Shown here in pieces: positions 23,830-33,166 of a stretch of 36,491 bases of DNA. Made by a program: the position numbers and the translations under genes. How positions within the stretch are numbered: the first letter of the stretch is position 1; each line of letters starts with the position of its first letter. The DNA is from Kiritimatiellia bacterium (GTDB taxonomy: Bacteria > Verrucomicrobiota > Kiritimatiellia > JAAZAB01). The notes beneath the pieces were generated by a model. It ran no database searches. It was given only the letters and a program-made list of their open reading frames with translations, and was not told the DNA's origin. The stretch spans positions 1 to 36,491 of the forward strand of contig JAQUQV010000025.1 in NCBI GenBank assembly GCA_028715905.1. The letters run 5' to 3'.

Positions 23830-25804
23830 CGATATCCGCGGGTGCGGAGAGGATTTCCCTGAGGCGGATGCGGCCCAGCCGCGCCTTTCCCCGGCCGTGA
23901 AAATATACGCGCGGTTCAACCTTCATTATTTTTTCCGCCGTGAAAGTCAGGCTGTGCCAGCCGCCGGTGGCCGCCCCTTGAATAACTGTTTGCGCGAGCT
24001 GCCGCAGGCCCGCATCGCTGGCGATTTCAAGGGTAACGACAGGTTCCGACGCCGCGCCGCCGGTAACGAGCTCAAACGATGCTTCAAACTTTCCCCGATA
24101 AACCGGCCACTGAACGCCGAATGCCATCCAGCCGGCTTCATCGCGCGCCGCGTCGGCTTCCCGCGCGGCGCGTTTTTTTTGCGCATGGCTTTCAATCGGC
24201 CGGCCGGTCCGGCCATGCATGAGATCAGGTCTGGCTTCCAGTTCATAGGCAAGAACTTCGGGCCGGACCGGAATCAGGCGCAGTTCTTTGCCGGAAAGCC
24301 GGTACGGAATTCGTTCCGGGAAATGCGCCAGGAGCAATTTGTCCATTTTATTCAAGGATCTCGCCACCAAGGGACGGCTTTTCAGGCCGTGCCGGTTGAG
24401 GAAGAAAAAGCTGTGCGTGTTTGAAAAAGGGACCGATTCGTCTACCAGGATCAAAGCCTGATCGGGAGCGCTCCGGAATAACGCCAGATATTTGCTGATA
24501 GTTCCGTATTCTTTTTGCAAAACTTCTTTCTGCCCGGCCATGAAGTAAACGCTCGCTCCCAGGACCGCCGCGCCGGCCGCGATCAGCGCCGCCCGGCGCG
24601 CCCCGCGCCGCGGGATGCGGTCAATTAAACGCGCGAATCCGACCGCGGCCGGCACGATGATCAGCGGCAGGGTTTCAAAAAAATAAATGGGGCCGGTTTC
24701 ATGGCGGCCATAGTAATAAAAAAACACATAGGCGGTCCAGACCAGGCCGGCGCCGGACAGCATCAGGGCGCAGGGGGAATGAATCCGGCGCTTCGTTTGG
24801 CCGCATAAGCGGGTCTCCCGGGGCCACATGGTCAGCGCCAACAACAGGGCGATTACCAGCGAGCCGCGGAAACCGAAGAGCCAGCGGTCATACAGGTTTA
24901 AATTCCGGGCCAGGTTCGTCAACCCCTTTAACGGCGTGTGCATTACCTCGCTGTAGCGGGTATGTTTCAGGCCAAAACCGGGAGTTTCGCTGGGATCGTA
25001 ATACAGATAAGTCAATGTAAACGGGTCGCCCAGCGCGCAGTAGTTATAGGCCAGCAGAACCAGCATGAAGCCGGCGGCCACGCCGGCGAAAGAGATAATG
25101 CCGCGCCAGTATGTTTTGTCGCGCCAGAGACTTTTCAATTGCATTAATACGTACAGGCCGAAAGGCAGCGCCAGCCAGACGGCGGTATAACTCCGGTTAA
25201 TATACAGCCAGCCCCAGCCGGCCGCCGCCAGGGCCGCGAAACGCGCGGCGCCCTCGTATTGCCATCGGAAAAAACCATACAGAAACAGCGCGGTTGCCAG
25301 CAGACCGCTCGTATGACTCAGGAGCGTTCCGTGCGTAAACAGAAAAAACGGCGAGAGCAGGAGCATTACGCCGGCCGCCGTCATTGCGCGCGCATTGAAA
25401 AGGCCCGCTGTGCGGGCGATGAACCAGAGGGAAAGTCCGGCCGCCAGGGCCGCCATGAGATGCGGCCAGCCGGCCGCGCATCCCGGCGTCAGCCAGAAAC
25501 TATGCCCGGGGGGATAACGCGACATCCAGCCGGCGCGCTCATCCATAATGAACATTTCCTGGGCGAAGGCGTTCGGGATTGGCGGCAGGGGCCTTGATAT
25601 TTTGCCCTCAAGGAAAGCGTATGCCTGGAAAACATAGCTGGTTTCGTCGGTGGTGATCGGCGTGCGCAGGAAAACGAATTCATAAATCAGGGCCGTGATG
25701 AGCGCCGCCAGGATGGCGAAAAATACAACCAGCCGCCCGGAGTAATCGGGGCGCGTAATGGCGCCGGGCGTTAAATTTGCGGAAGAATATTGAAGCATTA
25801 GCAA
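23795..25804 (-). CDS. GT39/ArnT-like membrane glycosyltransferase
   Basis: A 669-residue GT-C-type protein. After the first helix comes the acidic motif TPITTDETSYVFQAYAF, which fits the conserved Asp-Glu of PMT/ArnT enzymes in the first extracytoplasmic loop. About eleven more helices follow, to residue 420. The C-terminal 250 residues form an extracytoplasmic domain with beta-rich end segments. Such enzymes move a sugar from a polyprenyl phosphate to a protein or lipid. It resembles the protein at 191-2845 in layout, without close sequence identity. Its stop lies 35 bp inside the end of the hydrogenase operon, tail to tail. Confidence 0.7.
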   Translation of the reverse strand: MLMLQYSSANLTPGAITRPDYSGRLVVFFAILAALITALIYEFVFLRTPITTDETSYVFQAYAFLEGKISRPLPPIPNAFAQEMFIMDERAGWMSRYPPGHSFWLTPGCAAGWPHLMAALAAGLSLWFIARTAGLFNARAMTAAGVMLLLSPFFLFTHGTLLSHTSGLLATALFLYGFFRWQYEGAARFAALAAAGWGWLYINRSYTAVWLALPFGLYVLMQLKSLWRDKTYWRGIISFAGVAAGFMLVLLAYNYCALGDPFTLTYLYYDPSETPGFGLKHTRYSEVMHTPLKGLTNLARNLNLYDRWLFGFRGSLVIALLLALTMWPRETRLCGQTKRRIHSPCALMLSGAGLVWTAYVFFYYYGRHETGPIYFFETLPLIIVPAAVGFARLIDRIPRRGARRAALIAAGAAVLGASVYFMAGQKEVLQKEYGTISKYLALFRSAPDQALILVDESVPFSNTHSFFFLNRHGLKSRPLVARSLNKMDKLLLAHFPERIPYRLSGKELRLIPVRPEVLAYELEARPDLMHGRTGRPIESHAQKKRAAREADAARDEAGWMAFGVQWPVYRGKFEASFELVTGGAASEPVVTLEIASDAGLRQLAQTVIQGAATGGWHSLTFTAEKIMKVEPRVYFHGRGKARLGRIRLREILSAPADIAKPPAPTCAGI

Positions 25805-25846
25805 CGGTCTGCCGGTAGACTGTTTTTTCTGGCGTTTTTTTCCGCC

Positions 25847-26986
25847 TTAGTTGCCCGGACCATATAAAATATATGTTTCTGCGTCGGTGATTGATTTGAC
25901 AATGAAAACCGAATTCAAGGGAATGACAAATTCGCTCGGCCCCTTGATGTTGCGCGGCCTGGCCCAGTCGTAAGTGTAACCCAAACGGGTCCACGGCCAT
26001 TGGTTGACCGCCACCTGATTGGTGAACCAGGAACAATGGTTTTCGCTGACCGCCAGCCGCGCCGAATTGGTGTATGAAAAATCCAGCGCCGCTTCGCAGT
26101 CGGTTGTTTCCGGGTCCGGGCTCGGGCGGAAAAGCGATTGCGGGTTCACCCAGAATTCGGCGATCATATCGTTGCCGGCCGTATGCGGCATGCCGAGGGC
26201 CTGCTTGACGCGCAGGAGATAATTGGTGCCGGTATAGCCGGCCAGGTAATGCCGCAGTTCCGGCACGGCCGTCACCCAGCTTTCCGCGTATTTATTTGTG
26301 TAAAGCCCGCCGATATGCTCCGGGTAATCAAAAGTTCTGGTAAAGCTCGCCACCAGGACCAGCCCGTTGCTCCAGACGAGATTGGTGTTGTAGGCGGCGA
26401 TCGGCGTCAGTTTTTTTGAGATTTTTGATGCGGCCGGCTGGTGGGCGTCCAGCACGGCGGCGGCAAACATTTCCGCCAGCAGGTTGGTGTCGGTTACGTC
26501 CTGTTCGGCGGGCCACCAGATGTACCATTTGTTCAGGGACGGCGAATAAACTGCCGCGTCGCAAATGCCGTCGCCGTCATAGTCGCCGGGGGAGGGCAGA
26601 TAACCCGGTCCGCCGAGCGTGGTGGTCATGGGCTGATAAAAGTTGCCGGAAAGTCTGGTGATCCATTCCCCGGTATTTTCCCGGTAAACCGTCAGGTCCG
26701 CTTTGCCGTCGCCGTCAAAATCGCCGACCACCGGATAACAGCCCGGACCGCCGAAGGAAGTCATTAGTTCGGCGTATTCACTTCCGGAAAGCAAGGCGCC
26801 CCACAAGCCCGCGTTTTCATCGTAAAGCGCCGGGTCAACCAGCCGGTCGCCGTCATAATCCGCGGAGACCGCTTCGGTTGTGTTCAGGCCCCAGTCAAAA
26901 ACCACCTTTTCGTACACAGTTTCGGCGCGCACTCCAGCCTGGCATAATAATAAAACGCAAATTGCCGGTCCAAATAACGTCCTCAT
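25847..26986 (-). CDS. Secreted FG-GAP/VCBS-like repeat protein
   Basis: A 379-residue protein beginning with a signal peptide (MRTLFGPAICVLLLCQAGVRA). I chose this start at 26986 over the longer frame to 27115. Then come about three repeats of some 47 residues with the calcium-site pattern D-x-D-G-D-x-x-x-D (DYDGDRLVDPALYDENAGLW, DFDGDGKADLTVYRENTGEW, DYDGDGICDAAVYSPSLNKW), as in FG-GAP beta-propeller blades. The C-terminal 200 residues contain no known motif. These proteins are typical of Kiritimatiellota surfaces and a second one is cut by the window end. Role unknown; cell-surface binding is plausible. Confidence 0.7.
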   Translation of the reverse strand: MRTLFGPAICVLLLCQAGVRAETVYEKVVFDWGLNTTEAVSADYDGDRLVDPALYDENAGLWGALLSGSEYAELMTSFGGPGCYPVVGDFDGDGKADLTVYRENTGEWITRLSGNFYQPMTTTLGGPGYLPSPGDYDGDGICDAAVYSPSLNKWYIWWPAEQDVTDTNLLAEMFAAAVLDAHQPAASKISKKLTPIAAYNTNLVWSNGLVLVASFTRTFDYPEHIGGLYTNKYAESWVTAVPELRHYLAGYTGTNYLLRVKQALGMPHTAGNDMIAEFWVNPQSLFRPSPDPETTDCEAALDFSYTNSARLAVSENHCSWFTNQVAVNQWPWTRLGYTYDWARPRNIKGPSEFVIPLNSVFIVKSITDAETYILYGPGN

Positions 26987-27294
26987 TCCCGCCCGCCTGT
27001 TTTTTGTATGCAAGGATTCCGCCTTTCCGTGGGTTGCCGCCTTAGCGATGGCGTTAAATTCATATTTCCGTAATTGAATGGAGATGTCAATTGCAAAAGT
27101 TGGAGCGGAACCCATTCCGGCCTTCCGTCCTTGCGCCTAGCGCCGTGGCGGACAAGCGTCGGCCCCTCCGAAGGGGCGTTTAAGAGGTTAAAGGGCAATG
27201 TGATCCCCATCCTGGAAAGATACGCGCAAACGGGGGGTGGACTGCAAGTTCTTGTGCGAAATGCGGGTCGGCGCGGTTCCCAAAGTTTGAGTTG
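26987..27294. other. 308-bp intergenic region before the repeat-protein gene
   Basis: Holds a candidate minus-strand promoter (27062-27090) and a small hairpin, GCCCCT-CCGA-AGGGGC, at 27162-27177, without a T-tract on either strand. No gene is supported here. Confidence 0.5.
27062..27090 (-). promoter_or_regulatory. Candidate promoter of the FG-GAP repeat-protein gene
   Basis: On the minus strand, TTGACA (27090-27085), 17 bp, then AAATAT (27067-27062). It is about 75 bp upstream of the signal-peptide start at 26986, which supports that start over the longer frame, because the longer frame would begin upstream of this promoter. Confidence 0.45.
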
Positions 27295-29571
27295 TTAATC
27301 GCCATATTTTATCCACTGTTTATAATTCTTTTCCCTCTCCGTAAGCGCCGGCTGGCGGGGGCCTGCTATAATCCTGTTCAAAACAGAATGATCAACTCCT
27401 GTTTTCTGCCAACTGGACAGGGTTTGCAATACTTTTTTCGCCTGTTTGATTTTGTCATCAAGCAATTTTCCGGAATAGCTGTAATCATAAATTTCCGACT
27501 CAAACCCAATGAATATTTCCATTCGCAAAAATTTTTTCATTGCGCGCGCCAACGCGATATCATCAAGCACTGTATTCCGCATTTTGCGCAATAGTCTTTT
27601 TTGGACTGCCGGCTCGCTTTTATGTAAATAATCTCTGAGCTGATAAAACTCAATGACATTAGCCGTTGATAAAAATTGCAATCCGGCCGCAGCCGCAACG
27701 GCATACTGCTTTTTCAGGCCGGGGCCGGCAGGAAAAGACCTGATTATAGACTCAATCATCCGCACCCCTTTATTCCAATCATATCCCATAGTCCGGAATG
27801 ACTTGATTAAATCCTCTGGCGTGAATGGTCCCAGCCAGCGCTCAAGGCGGTCCTCGTGGGGCTGGACATTTCGGTTGCGATGTAATCCCCAGTTATACGG
27901 CAAAGCCAGACGTTTTTCTTGCTCCAGATGAAGCTGATAAGCAGGACTGCGGGTGATTGGTCCATAATAAAAAACTTCATTTGCACAGGGGTATTGCCTA
28001 AAAGTCCGGGAAAAATGTTCCCATGCTTTAGCCGCCCGTTTAGCCTTTGTTTTTCCCCAATATATTCCGGCCAAACGCTCCAGAAAAGGCCGCTCTCTCG
28101 GTAAGGGCGCAAAAGCCGCCTCGCCGGCCGCCTTGAGCATCAGGCTGGGATAACCGCCGATGATCCAGCTTTCCATAGTTCCTGAAACGCCAAACTTGTG
28201 CATTTTGGCGAACTTTCGGTGCACAGTCTGCGGGAGAGGCAAATATGGCAAAGATGACAATTCATACGTTGTCCCGATTTGAAGCTTCGCATACATTTTT
28301 CTATTGCGCGTCCTGGCAATTTTGGCCAGGTTTTCAAAAACGCTGGAATTACCCTCGTAAGAAAGCGAATATTCGCAGGTGGAAACGTCTTTGCCGCATA
28401 TCTTTTTGATGCCGCCATGTTCCATGTTTTCCAGCCAGACAATATTGGGATTAATGCGCTTGACCAGGGCTGCTTTCAAGGCATTTGCCTCTTGGTCGAA
28501 CTTTCCGTAACTCCATGCAATCATTTTTGCCGAGGGATTGACCTTGCTCATCCCCTCATAAAACAGGTTTAAACCGTCGGCCAGCGCTTCTGTTTGCCCG
28601 CGTTTCCGGCAGCGCGGACAGCTTTGAACGGTTTCCTTATCCGGCCAACAGGTAGTTCCGCGTTCGCCATTGAAAATATTAATCAGACCGGCCAGCTTCG
28701 GGACTTGTTGAAACAGTGCGCCGACCACTTCAAGGATGTAGTTGCGCACCAAGGGAGAGGAAATGCATATTGAATTACAAATACTGCACATCCGGGTATT
28801 GCCGATAATTTCAGGATGACGCGCAAACACCGGATGGTCCTTGGGCACGATGCGCGGCTCAATACAGAACAGATAAACTTTGATTCCGTATTGCTCCGTC
28901 TTTTCGGTCAACTTTCTTAATTTCTCAAGACAATGTTTGCGCGGCCCCAGTTCCGGCAACACCTTTGAGGCAATCAAGCGTCGAAACAATCCCGCGACCC
29001 AAATGCCGTTCGTGCCGCAATGCATCAGTTTGTTCAAATATTCATCCGGATAATAATCATATTTGTCTTCCAATTCCCATCCTGATTGCCAGCGGTATGG
29101 CGCACAGGGGGAACGTGAAATTCTGGCCTGCACTTGCGCCCGGCGCGACACTTTGCCCAAGGGGAGCGTTGGCGCGCGTCGGATGGTCATTTCATCTTCC
29201 AGATAAATCAAAGCCCGGCGCATGCCCTCAACATCGCTTGACGTAATTAGACAACGCTGCGGCTGCACCTCAATTTGATAGACTTCTGAGGCGTTGCGGC
29301 TGCGCCATTTTGGCGTCTCGAGCGCGACCTGGATTTCATAGCGACCCCGGGGGTTTTTCACCTCCATCGCCACGGACATGAAACGATGAAAATCATGAAT
29401 GCTCCGGTCAAGTAAATGTATCTTTTTGTCATGAGGAATAACCAGCCGATAGCCAGCCGACAGATCAGATGTTGTTGTTTCGGGTTTGTAATTCCGATTT
29501 CTAATGCTTGTGCAGTGAACAGGCCGCGCAAGTTCCTTCAGTAAATGTCTGACTTTGTAATAATAGTTCAT
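27295..29571 (-). CDS. Glycoside hydrolase with GH20-type zincin-like N-terminal domain
   Basis: A 758-residue protein. Residues of about 40-150 match the pattern of the GH20 N-terminal domain (YQIEVQPQRCLITSSDVEGM, then RALIYLEDEM), followed by a probable (beta/alpha)8 barrel with WVAGLFRRL, FNGERGTTCW and a CPRC pair, and an all-helical tail. The CPRC motif also occurs in DUF4838 and alpha-glucuronidase-like proteins. The substrate is unknown. No signal peptide is seen, so it may act inside the cell. The start at 29571 has a GGAG site upstream; an earlier ATG at 29637 has not. Base composition is visibly lower in GC than in the flanking genes, which may point to transfer. It is divergent from the AraC gene that follows. 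Confidence 0.65.
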   Translation of the reverse strand: MNYYYKVRHLLKELARPVHCTSIRNRNYKPETTTSDLSAGYRLVIPHDKKIHLLDRSIHDFHRFMSVAMEVKNPRGRYEIQVALETPKWRSRNASEVYQIEVQPQRCLITSSDVEGMRRALIYLEDEMTIRRAPTLPLGKVSRRAQVQARISRSPCAPYRWQSGWELEDKYDYYPDEYLNKLMHCGTNGIWVAGLFRRLIASKVLPELGPRKHCLEKLRKLTEKTEQYGIKVYLFCIEPRIVPKDHPVFARHPEIIGNTRMCSICNSICISSPLVRNYILEVVGALFQQVPKLAGLINIFNGERGTTCWPDKETVQSCPRCRKRGQTEALADGLNLFYEGMSKVNPSAKMIAWSYGKFDQEANALKAALVKRINPNIVWLENMEHGGIKKICGKDVSTCEYSLSYEGNSSVFENLAKIARTRNRKMYAKLQIGTTYELSSLPYLPLPQTVHRKFAKMHKFGVSGTMESWIIGGYPSLMLKAAGEAAFAPLPRERPFLERLAGIYWGKTKAKRAAKAWEHFSRTFRQYPCANEVFYYGPITRSPAYQLHLEQEKRLALPYNWGLHRNRNVQPHEDRLERWLGPFTPEDLIKSFRTMGYDWNKGVRMIESIIRSFPAGPGLKKQYAVAAAAGLQFLSTANVIEFYQLRDYLHKSEPAVQKRLLRKMRNTVLDDIALARAMKKFLRMEIFIGFESEIYDYSYSGKLLDDKIKQAKKVLQTLSSWQKTGVDHSVLNRIIAGPRQPALTEREKNYKQWIKYGD

Positions 29572-29592
29572 GGGTGTGCTCCGATCCGGGTT

Positions 29593-29615
29593 GTATTTTT
29601 TTAAAAGAAAAATAC
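29593..29615. promoter_or_regulatory. Inverted repeat in the divergent hydrolase/AraC promoter region
   Basis: Perfect 8-bp arms (GTATTTTT / AAAAATAC) with a 7-bp centre, in the 100-bp space between the hydrolase gene and the AraC gene. It could be an operator or part of overlapping promoters. Low-complexity A/T content makes chance formation possible. Confidence 0.35.
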
Positions 29616-29636
29616 TTGAAATAATCATATTTCGCA

Positions 29637-30452
29637 ATGGACAAAAATATCATTTTTGTGTATTTTCATGTCATGGAGCTTTATTACGACCCAAAAGTGC
29701 GTCTTTTGTGCATAAAAAAGTGCTCTTTGCGAAAATGGCATTACGACCATCCCAAACTTCCCTTCTGGCGGTTGTATTGGGGCAGCGGGTCGGCCGCGAC
29801 CATCCGCTGCCTGGGCGAAATTGTTGCGCTGACCTCAAAAAGGATTGTGCTGGTGCCGCCGAATACCGAGCTCAGTCAGCGGATGGCGCAGGGACCGGTA
29901 ACGCATTTCGGCGTGCATTTCCTGGCCGATGCTCCGTTTAACCGACTCCATTCCAAGCTTTATGTATTCAAGGCCGAGGGAAATATGCCTGACGCCATAA
30001 AAGCCATGCCGCTGGATGATGAGGACTGTTTAACAAACAATCCTATTCTAATCACGGCCGTGCGCGGATTGATTCATGTATTGCTCTCAAAAATTCCGGC
30101 TGAAGACATGCCGCCTGTGCAAATTCAGGAACATCTGGCCAAAAGCATGACTTTTATTGAAGAGAATCTCCAGCGTTCGCTCTCCTATCTGGAACTGGCG
30201 CGCCAGATGAATATGAGCGTGAGCACGATGTTGCGTCTCTACCAGCGCGAATTGGGGCTGTCGCCGCATGAATATCTATGCCAAAAACGCATTGAAAAAG
30301 CCTGCCTGCTTATTCATGACCGGAGAACAAGCATTGAACAGATCGCGGAGGAAACCGGCTTTTGCGACCGCTATCATTTCACCAAGGTTTTCAGCAGGAC
30401 AACCGGCCAGAGTCCGGCCCGCTTCCGCGCTTATGGCAGGAAGCGAATTTGA
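29637..30452 (+). CDS. AraC-family transcriptional regulator
   Basis: A 271-residue regulator. The N-terminal domain is a divergent cupin-type sensor (KWHYDHPKLPFWRLYWGSGS). The C-terminal 100 residues carry both helix-turn-helix motifs (SYLELARQMNMSVSTMLRLY and IEQIAEETGFCDRYHFTKVF) and the family end TGQSPARFRAY. It is divergent from the GH20-related gene and probably controls it. The start may be 29637 or 29673 (MELYYDPK); neither has a clear ribosome binding site. It ends 73 bp from the convergent GHL10-like gene. Confidence 0.87.
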   Translation: MDKNIIFVYFHVMELYYDPKVRLLCIKKCSLRKWHYDHPKLPFWRLYWGSGSAATIRCLGEIVALTSKRIVLVPPNTELSQRMAQGPVTHFGVHFLADAPFNRLHSKLYVFKAEGNMPDAIKAMPLDDEDCLTNNPILITAVRGLIHVLLSKIPAEDMPPVQIQEHLAKSMTFIEENLQRSLSYLELARQMNMSVSTMLRLYQRELGLSPHEYLCQKRIEKACLLIHDRRTSIEQIAEETGFCDRYHFTKVFSRTTGQSPARFRAYGRKRI

Positions 30453-30525
30453 TCTCAGGAAAAAGGTCGCGATATTGTCAATTGCAATCGGATTGGCGGG
30501 CTTTGTGATTTTCCGCCGGCGGGTG

Positions 30526-32688
30526 TTACCGCTCCCGGTTGTTGCCGAGCAGCGGCAGGAAATTGGCGGCCAGCGACGGGTTGAGATCAAAGAGCACAAA
30601 TCCGCCGGCTCCGCCGGCGCGCAATGCCCGGATTTGTTCCAGGAAAATTTCGGGAGGAAGGTCGCCTTCGCTCAAGGTGGCGCCGATGCCCGGATAAACG
30701 CGTCTATTGCCGTTGGGAAGCGATAACTGGCGGGCCAGGGTTGTGCGGAAGATGGAAACGGAGGGAAAATAATCCATCGGACACACAAAATCAACCGTCC
30801 CTTCCCTGAGCCACAATCCCCAGTCCTGGCCGACGCTTTCCGCGCATTCCGGATATTTTCCAAAAACGGCGGCCGAAAGCCTGGCGGATGGTTTTGCTTT
30901 TTTCATTTCCCGGCGGACGGTCCTGACAAATTCCGTAATTTGCAAAGCGCGCCAGGTCTTATAGGCGCCGCTCTTTCCGCCTGAAATAACATCGGCCGGC
31001 CATTTTTTGACTGCCGCGCCGGACCAGTTTTCAAAACGTCGCCGGCAGGCCGCGCAATAGCATGAGTTTTCGTCCGGATAGCGGATGTAATCCAGGTGAA
31101 TGCCGTCAACATCATAACGGTTTAAAACTTCAAGGATTGCATTTACTTCCAGCGCGCTATTGGCCGGATCGGAGGGGCACAGCCAGTTCAGGGATTCATT
31201 CCGGCCGTTTTTTTGCAGGCGCCCCTGCCGGCGCAGGCCGGCAATGAATTGTTTGTCAGCGTTTTGCAGGTCCCAGCATATTTTCCAGACGTGAATTTCA
31301 AGCCCGGTGGCGCGGGCGGCGGCGGAGCATTGCGCCATCTGGTCGCCGAATTGGACGGTGCTTACCATCCGTCCGGCGTATTTGCTCGGAAAGTGGGCCG
31401 CGCCGGCCCAGAGCATGTTCGGAAACACGGCGGTTATGCCGCCGCCGGCGAGCAGGCGGCAGGTCTTATTCCAGTCGCCCGGGTAAAGCCCCAGGCCGGA
31501 ATGGTTCCATACTCCGCGGAATTCGTTTTGCCTTGCCTTCAAGGCCGGCGGCGGACGGTATTCCTGCCGCCGGCAAAAATATTTCCCGGCCGCGTTCCGG
31601 ACCGACTGGTCATAATAACCGAGCAGGGCCAGAAGCATTTTTTTCTTCTGTTCGCTGTCCTCGCTTTGTAAGACATGGGTCATCCAGGCGCCTTTTTCCG
31701 ATAAAACCCAGGCCGGGTCGGCCAGGGTTTTGCCTTCTGAGTCTTGCCAGCGGGCGATAATCCTGCTCTTTTCCGAATCCGGGAACACGGTGTAAATGTT
31801 GCCGGATTCCTGGATCACTTTCGCCGGCATTCCGGGTGGCGCCGAATTGTTGAAAACGAAACCGTTCCAGTGTCCCGGGCCGCCGGCCGCCTGGTATTTG
31901 CCGAGTTTCATGCCGAGCATTTCTGCCAGTTGCGGATTGGAGCCGTAAAAGACAATCAATCGGGCGCCGCCGGCGGCAAGTTTTCCCAGTTGGCGCATTT
32001 CCCGGTCGTTGATTTGCGGATTGTAAGGGAGAATAATGACGGCCGCCGAGCGGAGTTTTCCCGCGGCAATATCATCGTCGTCCAGAATGGAATGCGCCAC
32101 GCCCGCGTCTCCGAGCCATTTGGCGATCCGCGCCGTTGTTTTCCGGGCCACGGCCCTTGCGTCTTTGTCCGGCGCCGAGGAGGTTGCCTTTACCAGGATG
32201 ATTTGGCCGGCGCCGGCTTTCAGGGCGTTGAGGATCACAAATGAATCGGCCGCGGCTTCATTCTGGAAACTGACGCGCACGCCGTTGATTTTATTCCATC
32301 CGGCCGGTTTGCCTTCGGTGGCGGCGGAAGCGGTTTGAAAGAAAAACTTCTGCCGGCCGCCCCTGGCCAGCGGTTGAATCCAGAGATACCAGCCCCGGCC
32401 GCTTTTCAGATAAAGACCGATTGATTGGACCGCTTCCGGCGCGGGGGCGGTCAGTTCCATCTCAACCGTGGCGGCGGCGGAAAGGTCGGCCGCCGCCGGG
32501 CAGTCCCAGTAAAGCCGCGTTTTGTCCGCGTTGAAAACGCAGGAAAATTTCACCCCGTCCGCCGCTCCGGCCGCTTTCAGGGCGCCCGGTCCCGGCCGCC
32601 ACTGTGTCTGGCCGGCGGGTTCAACAATCGGCTCAAATCCGGCCGGTGAATTTATTCCCGTTAGCAGGTAAATGAATAATGCTATGAC
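30526..32688 (-). CDS. GHL10 (DUF187)-type glycoside hydrolase, 5' end uncertain
   Basis: About 720 residues. The C-terminal 320 contain a GHL10/DUF187 barrel: EFRGVWNHSGLGLYPGDWNK at its start, then VDGIHLDYIRYPDE with the acidic residues expected on the active-site strand, and FVCPMDYFPS. The N-terminal 390 residues hold a beta-rich domain and a flavodoxin-like stretch. A hydrophobic segment (VIALFIYLLTG) at the N-terminus looks like a shortened signal sequence. No ATG, GTG or TTG begins in frame there; the frame stays open to 32955, passing through the B repeat. The real start may be CTG at 32667, an unusual codon, or an upstream ATG. Likely exported and active on polysaccharide. Confidence 0.65.
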   Translation of the reverse strand, partial: VIALFIYLLTGINSPAGFEPIVEPAGQTQWRPGPGALKAAGAADGVKFSCVFNADKTRLYWDCPAAADLSAAATVEMELTAPAPEAVQSIGLYLKSGRGWYLWIQPLARGGRQKFFFQTASAATEGKPAGWNKINGVRVSFQNEAAADSFVILNALKAGAGQIILVKATSSAPDKDARAVARKTTARIAKWLGDAGVAHSILDDDDIAAGKLRSAAVIILPYNPQINDREMRQLGKLAAGGARLIVFYGSNPQLAEMLGMKLGKYQAAGGPGHWNGFVFNNSAPPGMPAKVIQESGNIYTVFPDSEKSRIIARWQDSEGKTLADPAWVLSEKGAWMTHVLQSEDSEQKKKMLLALLGYYDQSVRNAAGKYFCRRQEYRPPPALKARQNEFRGVWNHSGLGLYPGDWNKTCRLLAGGGITAVFPNMLWAGAAHFPSKYAGRMVSTVQFGDQMAQCSAAARATGLEIHVWKICWDLQNADKQFIAGLRRQGRLQKNGRNESLNWLCPSDPANSALEVNAILEVLNRYDVDGIHLDYIRYPDENSCYCAACRRRFENWSGAAVKKWPADVISGGKSGAYKTWRALQITEFVRTVRREMKKAKPSARLSAAVFGKYPECAESVGQDWGLWLREGTVDFVCPMDYFPSVSIFRTTLARQLSLPNGNRRVYPGIGATLSEGDLPPEIFLEQIRALRAGGAGGFVLFDLNPSLAANFLPLLGNNRER

Positions 32689-32695
32689 CTGAATT

Positions 32696-32714
32696 TTGCA
32701 CGAAATTCGTGCAA
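32696..32714. promoter_or_regulatory. Palindromic operator-like site before the GHL10 gene
   Basis: TTGCACGA-AAT-TCGTGCAA: 8-bp perfect arms, 3-bp centre. It lies immediately upstream of the hydrophobic start region of the GHL10-type hydrolase, where a repressor dimer would block transcription or translation. Symmetry and length fit a LacI- or GntR-type operator, but the regulator is not identified. Confidence 0.5.
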
Positions 32715-32798
32715 TATTCGGGTATGAAAATAAAAAATTTGGACATATTTTAGGAATTCTAATCCGGCATAAAAAAACTGTTTGGCGGGGTATGAAGA

Positions 32799-32832
32799 CC
32801 AAAGCGGTCTCTGCCCGCAACCCAATGTTATT
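32799..32832 (+). repeat. Dispersed repeat B, right copy
   Basis: Inverted counterpart of 3119-3152, with 32 of 34 bases matching. The two mismatches break the hairpin that is perfect in the left copy. It is 117 bp from repeat A; on the left the same gap is 173 bp. Confidence 0.8.
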
Positions 32833-32949
32833 AATGCTTCCTTCCCCATGTGGTGCGAATTTGGTTAGAAAAAGGCGGCGACGGGCCAGATGCGCCGGAA
32901 TCGCCGGAGATTTTCCGAACGAAATGCACCGCGCATATGCTTCATCCCG

Positions 32950-33008
32950 CATCATCCTTACCCAGCATTATTTTCTTGCTTTTCATCACGGTTTTTGACA
33001 TTTCAGGT
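32950..33008 (+). repeat. Dispersed repeat A, right copy
   Basis: Inverted counterpart of 2887-2945: 58 of 59 bases match. Together with repeat B it shows that the two intergenic regions, 30 kb apart, derive from the same element. Confidence 0.85.
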
Positions 33009-33166
33009 AATAATTCGCCTCTATTTCGATACAATAATAACAAGCATGGGGAAGATGGAAAGCCAAAAGAACGGGGTATTAACTGCGCCCGCTTTGGCAA
33101 AACACAAAATTTATTCCTCTCTGCCTTGTGCATTTTCCCTCTCTCTGATATAGTTCCGTAAGTTTG

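Noticed and set aside
27211-27224. 14-bp identity with 35201-35214
   Set aside because: A match of this length is expected by chance in a 36-kb window, and the flanks do not match.
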